Source: Rhodobacteraceae bacterium UBA6197
GTDB lineage: Bacteria; Pseudomonadota; Alphaproteobacteria; Rhodobacterales; Rhodobacteraceae
Direction: 5' to 3'
NCBI GenBank assembly: GCA_002422085.1
Contig: DISZ01000019.1
Span: 62,001 to 126,000 of the forward strand
Length of the DNA stretch: 64,000 nt
Position numbers and translations under genes: made by a program. A model generated the notes under the pieces. It made no database searches, was not told the origin of the DNA, and was given only the letters and a program-made list of their open reading frames with translations. Of the stretch, positions 60,816-64,000 are shown piece after piece. How positions within the stretch are numbered: the stretch's first letter is position 1; every line of letters starts with the position of its first letter.

Positions 60816-62006
60816 TCAGGCGGTGACTTCGGCGCGGATGATCCGGGCGATCTGGGCACAGTCGGCGGTGCTGAAGGTCAGCGGCAGGCGCATGTCCAAA
60901 AGCCCCGCAAGGATGCGGTCGGTGTTGGGCAGGCTTTGCGGCGGGGCGTAGCGCCAACTGTCATGGCGCGAGGTGAAGGCCACCGGTTCGGCGGCACCAA
61001 ACCATTTGAGATCAACCCCGCGGGCGATGCTGCGGGCCAGAAATGCGGTGATGCGATCGGGCGACCAGCCCGGCAGGCGAAACTGAAAAGACGATCCGAC
61101 GAAGGCTTCGGGCTGCGGCCGCGGGATCAGGGCAAGACCGGGCGTGCCGGCCAGCCCGGCCTCGGTTGCGCGGTAGAGGGCGTTCCAGCGGCTGATCCGG
61201 TCGGGCAGGCAGGCCAGTTGCGGACGCAGGATCGCGGCGCGCAGATTGTCCATCCGGCCCGAGATATTGGGCGTGTCCAACTTGATATTTTCGAACATTT
61301 CGGGCGGTGGAGCAGCTCGGTGGCGCGGGTAAAGCATATAGGAACCCGACAATAGCACCGCTCGGGCCATGAGGCCGGGGTCGTCGCTGACCAAAAGTCC
61401 GCCCTCGCCCGAATTGAGGTGCTTGTAGGTCTGGGTGGAATAGCAGCCGATGACTCCGTGACGCCCCGAGGGCACGCCAGCCCATGCCGCCCCCATGGTA
61501 TGCGCGCAGTCTTCGACCACCTTGATGCCGGCGGTGCGGCAGATTTCCATCAAGCGGTCCATGTCGCAGATATGGCCGCGCATGTGGCTGAGCAACAAGA
61601 CCCGCGCCTCCGTTGTCTTGGCGGCCAGATCGTCCAGGTCGATGACCAGATCCTCGGTCACCTCGACAAAGACCGGCGTCGCCCCAAGCGAGGCGATCGC
61701 GCCCGGCACCGGGGCCAGCGTGAAGCCATTGGTCAGGACTTTGTCGCCGGGGCTGACACCGAGTGCGCGCAGCGCGCAGGCCAGCGCATAGCCGCCCGAA
61801 GCGACCGCCAGGCAATAGCGCGCGCCGGTGAAGGCGGCAAAGTCCTGTTCCAGCAGGGCGGTTTCCCCGGCCTCGCCCGGGGCGAGGTTGTAGCGGTGCA
61901 GCCGACCATGGCCCAGCACCGCGAGCGCAGCCTCAATGGCGGCGGGGGGCAGCGGTTCTTGCTGGGTGAAATTGCCGGTGAAGACTTCGGCCGCCGCGTC
62001 GGTCAC
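60816..62006 (-). CDS. DegT/DnrJ/EryC1/StrS-family PLP aminotransferase
   Basis: 396 residues. ARYCLAVASGGYALACALRALGV binds PLP phosphate, VEDCAHTMGAAWAGVPSG holds the Asp, and the Schiff-base Lys is in TQTYKHLNSGEGGLLVSDD. Such enzymes aminate keto-sugars or, less often, other ketones. No sugar-nucleotide cluster lies around it; the only neighbour is a gph-type phosphatase, whose stop its ATG… overlap pairs by four bases at 62003-62006. The substrate is unknown. Confidence 0.82.
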   Translation of the reverse strand: MTDAAAEVFTGNFTQQEPLPPAAIEAALAVLGHGRLHRYNLAPGEAGETALLEQDFAAFTGARYCLAVASGGYALACALRALGVSPGDKVLTNGFTLAPVPGAIASLGATPVFVEVTEDLVIDLDDLAAKTTEARVLLLSHMRGHICDMDRLMEICRTAGIKVVEDCAHTMGAAWAGVPSGRHGVIGCYSTQTYKHLNSGEGGLLVSDDPGLMARAVLLSGSYMLYPRHRAAPPPEMFENIKLDTPNISGRMDNLRAAILRPQLACLPDRISRWNALYRATEAGLAGTPGLALIPRPQPEAFVGSSFQFRLPGWSPDRITAFLARSIARGVDLKWFGAAEPVAFTSRHDSWRYAPPQSLPNTDRILAGLLDMRLPLTFSTADCAQIARIIRAEVTA

Positions 62007-62662
62007 GGCAGCATTCCGGCGACCAGTTCGGGCAGCGCGTCAAAGTGATCGAGCAGCGCCTCGGGTGCCAGCCGGGCAATGGCGTGGCCTTCGGGGCCAA
62101 AGGTGACCAGCGCCACCGGAACCCCCGCCGCACGGGCGGTTTCGCGGTCGGTCGCGGTGTCGCCGACCAACATCGAGCGCGCAATCTCCCCCCCCACCCC
62201 GGCGACAGCGGCCCGGTAAGGGGCCGGATCGGGCTTGCGCACCGGCAACGTATCGGCCCCGATCAGCGCCGCGAAATGGTCGGCCAAGCCCAGCCGCGCG
62301 ATCAGTTCACGCGCGAGGCCCTCGGGTTTGTTGGTGCAGATCCCCAGCGCGCAGCCCGCCTCGGCCAAGGTGCCAAGCGCGCGGCGCGCTCCGGGGTAAA
62401 GCATGGTGTGGGTATCAATGTTGTCGGCGTAATGGGTCAGCAGGCGGGGGTAGTCGGCCTCGACTTCGTCGATCCCGCGACCGGCACGGGTATAGCCTGC
62501 GGCCAGCATCGCCCGACCGCCGTGAAAGGCGATCAGCGCATCTGCCACCGGGTCCAGAAGATCGCCCAGGCCCCGGCCCCGAAAACAGGCGTTGGCCGCC
62601 GCGATCAGGTCGGCCGAGGTATCGGCCAAAGTGCCGTCGAGGTCGAAGATCACCGTGCGCAT
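62003..62662 (-). CDS. gph: HAD-family phosphatase, phosphoglycolate phosphatase-like
   Basis: 219 residues. HAD motifs: FDLDGTLADTSADLI, CTNKPEGLAREL, RKPDPAPY and MLVGDTATDRETARAAG. It resembles Gph, which removes phosphate from 2-phosphoglycolate made by DNA repair or Rubisco. Start ATG 62662 follows AAAGGGGG. Its stop overlaps the aminotransferase start, so the two form a coupled pair; the pairing leaves open another phosphate ester as substrate. Confidence 0.85.
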   Translation of the reverse strand: MRTVIFDLDGTLADTSADLIAAANACFRGRGLGDLLDPVADALIAFHGGRAMLAAGYTRAGRGIDEVEADYPRLLTHYADNIDTHTMLYPGARRALGTLAEAGCALGICTNKPEGLARELIARLGLADHFAALIGADTLPVRKPDPAPYRAAVAGVGGEIARSMLVGDTATDRETARAAGVPVALVTFGPEGHAIARLAPEALLDHFDALPELVAGMLP

Positions 62663-62709
62663 GGCACCCCCTTTGTAACGCGTCGCAAGGTTGTGTGATG
62701 CGGTTTCCC

Positions 62710-62737
62710 TTGCGGCCTGCGCCCCCATGGGTAAAAC
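62710..62737 (+). promoter_or_regulatory. Possible glmU promoter
   Basis: TTGCGG and TAAAAC with a 16-base spacer, 29 bases before the glmU ATG, in the divergent gap with gph. Moderate match. Confidence 0.35.
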
Positions 62738-62765
62738 GTGCCGGAACAGAAGAAAAGGTACCATC

Positions 62766-64000
62766 ATGGCTGTTGCGCTGATCGTACTTGCCGCCGGGCA
62801 AGGCACAAGGATGAATTCCGACTTGCCCAAGGTGCTGCACCGGCTGGGCGCGGCGCCGCTGTTGGCGCATGCGCTGGCGGCGGGACGGGCGCTTGATCCG
62901 GCGCGGGTGATTGTCGTGGCCGGGCACGAGGCCGATCTGGTCCGCAAGGCCGTGGCCCGGATCGACAGCACCGCCGAAGTGGTGTTGCAGGCCGAACAAC
63001 TGGGCACCGGTCATGCGGTGGCACAGGCGATACCCGCGTTGGCCGGGTTCGAGGGTCGTGTGCTGGTGCTTTATGGCGACACGCCCTTCATCTGCGCCGA
63101 GACCCTCGAGGCGCTGCTGGCCAGCCCGGCCGATGTCACGGTGCTGGGCTTTGAGGCCCGCGAACCGGGCCGCTACGGGCGGCTGATCGCCGATGGCGCC
63201 ACGCTTGACCGGATCGTCGAATTCAAGGATGCAACGGATGAAGAGCTTGCCATAACGCTTTGTAATTCTGGTGTTATGTGCGTGGAGTCAGGGCTGCTTT
63301 CCCGCTTGGTCGCGACCCTGCCCAACGACAATGCGGCGGGTGAATACTATCTGACCGATGTCGTCGGCGCTGCCCGCGCCGAGGGGCTGACGGCCGCGGT
63401 TGTCACCTGCCCCGAGTCCGAGACTCTGGGCATCAACACCCGCGCCGAGCTGGCCGCCGCCGAAAGCCAGTTTCAGGCGCGGATGCGTGCCGAGGCGTTG
63501 GAAAACGGCGTCACGCTGACCGCGCCGGACACCGTTTTCTTTGCTCTGGGCACGCATATCGGGCGCGATGCGGTGATCGGCCCCAACGTCGTCTTCGGCC
63601 CCGGTGTCACCGTCGAATCCGGCGCCGAGATCATGGCGTTTTGCCATCTGGAGGGTTGCCACGTGTCGCGCGGCGCCACCGTCGGGCCCTTTGCTCGGCT
63701 GCGCCCCGGCGCCGAACTGGCCGAGGATGTGCATGTCGGCAATTTCGTCGAGATCAAGAACTCGATTCTGGACGAGGGCGTCAAGGTCGGCCACCTGACC
63801 TATATCGGAGACACCGATATCGGCGAATTCACCAATGTGGGCGCCGGCACGGTAACGTGCAACTACGATGGGGTGATGAAGCATCGCACCACGATCGGCG
63901 CCAATGTGTTCATCGGATCTGATACGATGCTGGTGGCGCCGGTGACGATTGGCGCGGGCGCGCTGACCGGGTCCGGCTCGGTCATCACCGACGATGTGCC
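62766..64000 (+). CDS. glmU: Bifunctional UDP-GlcNAc pyrophosphorylase/glucosamine-1-phosphate acetyltransferase (3' end outside window)
   Basis: 412 residues are visible. The uridylyltransferase domain has LIVLAAGQGTRMNSDLPKVLH, QLGTGHAVAQAI and LYGDTPF. The left-handed beta-helix acetyltransferase domain begins near residue 245 and has GPFARLRPGAEL, VGNFVEIKNS and CNYDGVMKHRT. It makes UDP-GlcNAc for peptidoglycan and LPS. AAAAGG precedes the ATG. The frame is open to the window edge; roughly 40 residues are missing compared with the usual length. Confidence 0.96.
   Translation, partial: MAVALIVLAAGQGTRMNSDLPKVLHRLGAAPLLAHALAAGRALDPARVIVVAGHEADLVRKAVARIDSTAEVVLQAEQLGTGHAVAQAIPALAGFEGRVLVLYGDTPFICAETLEALLASPADVTVLGFEAREPGRYGRLIADGATLDRIVEFKDATDEELAITLCNSGVMCVESGLLSRLVATLPNDNAAGEYYLTDVVGAARAEGLTAAVVTCPESETLGINTRAELAAAESQFQARMRAEALENGVTLTAPDTVFFALGTHIGRDAVIGPNVVFGPGVTVESGAEIMAFCHLEGCHVSRGATVGPFARLRPGAELAEDVHVGNFVEIKNSILDEGVKVGHLTYIGDTDIGEFTNVGAGTVTCNYDGVMKHRTTIGANVFIGSDTMLVAPVTIGAGALTGSGSVITDDV

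Noticed and set aside
1..64000. CRISPR arrays, prophage, insertion sequences, integrons or toxin-antitoxin pairs.
   Set aside because: I found no spaced direct repeats, transposase or integrase motifs, and no paired small genes of that type. The content is syntenic housekeeping DNA.

Overview
The window comes from a GC-rich alphaproteobacterium, most likely of the order Rhodobacterales (Rhodobacter/Paracoccus-like). Supporting signs are a Shemin-type 5-aminolevulinate synthase preceded by an FNR-type box, a complete nuo cluster with lineage-style extra genes and an extended NuoE, an OlsB-type ornithine lipid acyltransferase, methylcrotonyl-CoA carboxylase and isovaleryl-CoA dehydrogenase genes in one run, and a family of short palindromic repeats at gene boundaries. 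Coding density is high and nearly everything is core chromosome. I see no prophage, insertion sequence, CRISPR array or toxin-antitoxin pair.

Layout. 1-4.6 kb: a DUF2946-like protein, ispG, a RodZ-like membrane HTH protein and hemA, all on the minus strand. 4.8-15.2 kb: an M20 peptidase (+), then proB-obgE, two GNAT genes (one with two GNAT domains), rpmA-rplU, a class III CoA-transferase/racemase, an ABC-F ATPase (Uup type) and olsB. 15.4-22.2 kb: msrB, a BamE-type lipoprotein (-), then the plus-strand series yceD-rpmF-plsX-fabH-ihfA-merR, tRNA-Pro(GGG) and a Dcd-family deaminase. 22.4-29.8 kb: a coupled minus-strand series argS, SPOR protein, nagZ, scpA, scpB and a 70-residue protein, plus a CPA1-type antiporter. 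30.1-31.7 kb: a DEAD-box helicase (+).

31.9-52.3 kb is one long minus-strand unit holding all 14 nuo genes (A-B-C-D-E-F-G-H-I-J-K-L-M-N). Several non-canonical genes are inserted: a membrane-anchored helix-hairpin-helix protein and a small membrane protein between E and F, a lipoprotein between F and G, a lipoprotein between G and H, a carboxymuconolactone-decarboxylase-family protein between I and J, and an 18-codon reading frame between J and K. It runs on into birA, coaX and rnj and ends at a strong hairpin terminator near 31.78 kb. 52.5-60.7 kb is a leucine/isovalerate catabolism run (ivd, mccB, mccA, a GST, an HMG-CoA lyase and an enoyl-CoA hydratase) with an 18-bp dyad next to the first gene. 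It also carries one decayed DUF1311 copy and a second DUF1311 copy that appears to have lost its start codon. 60.8-64 kb: a DegT-family aminotransferase coupled to a gph-type phosphatase, then divergent glmU, which runs off the window.

Four things deserve a second look: the extra genes stitched into the nuo operon by 1-4 bp stop/start overlaps; the HHH domain shared by NuoE and the neighbouring membrane protein; the dispersed repeat family, including an 83-bp element with perfect 32-bp arms; and the decaying DUF1311 pair inside the leucine operon.
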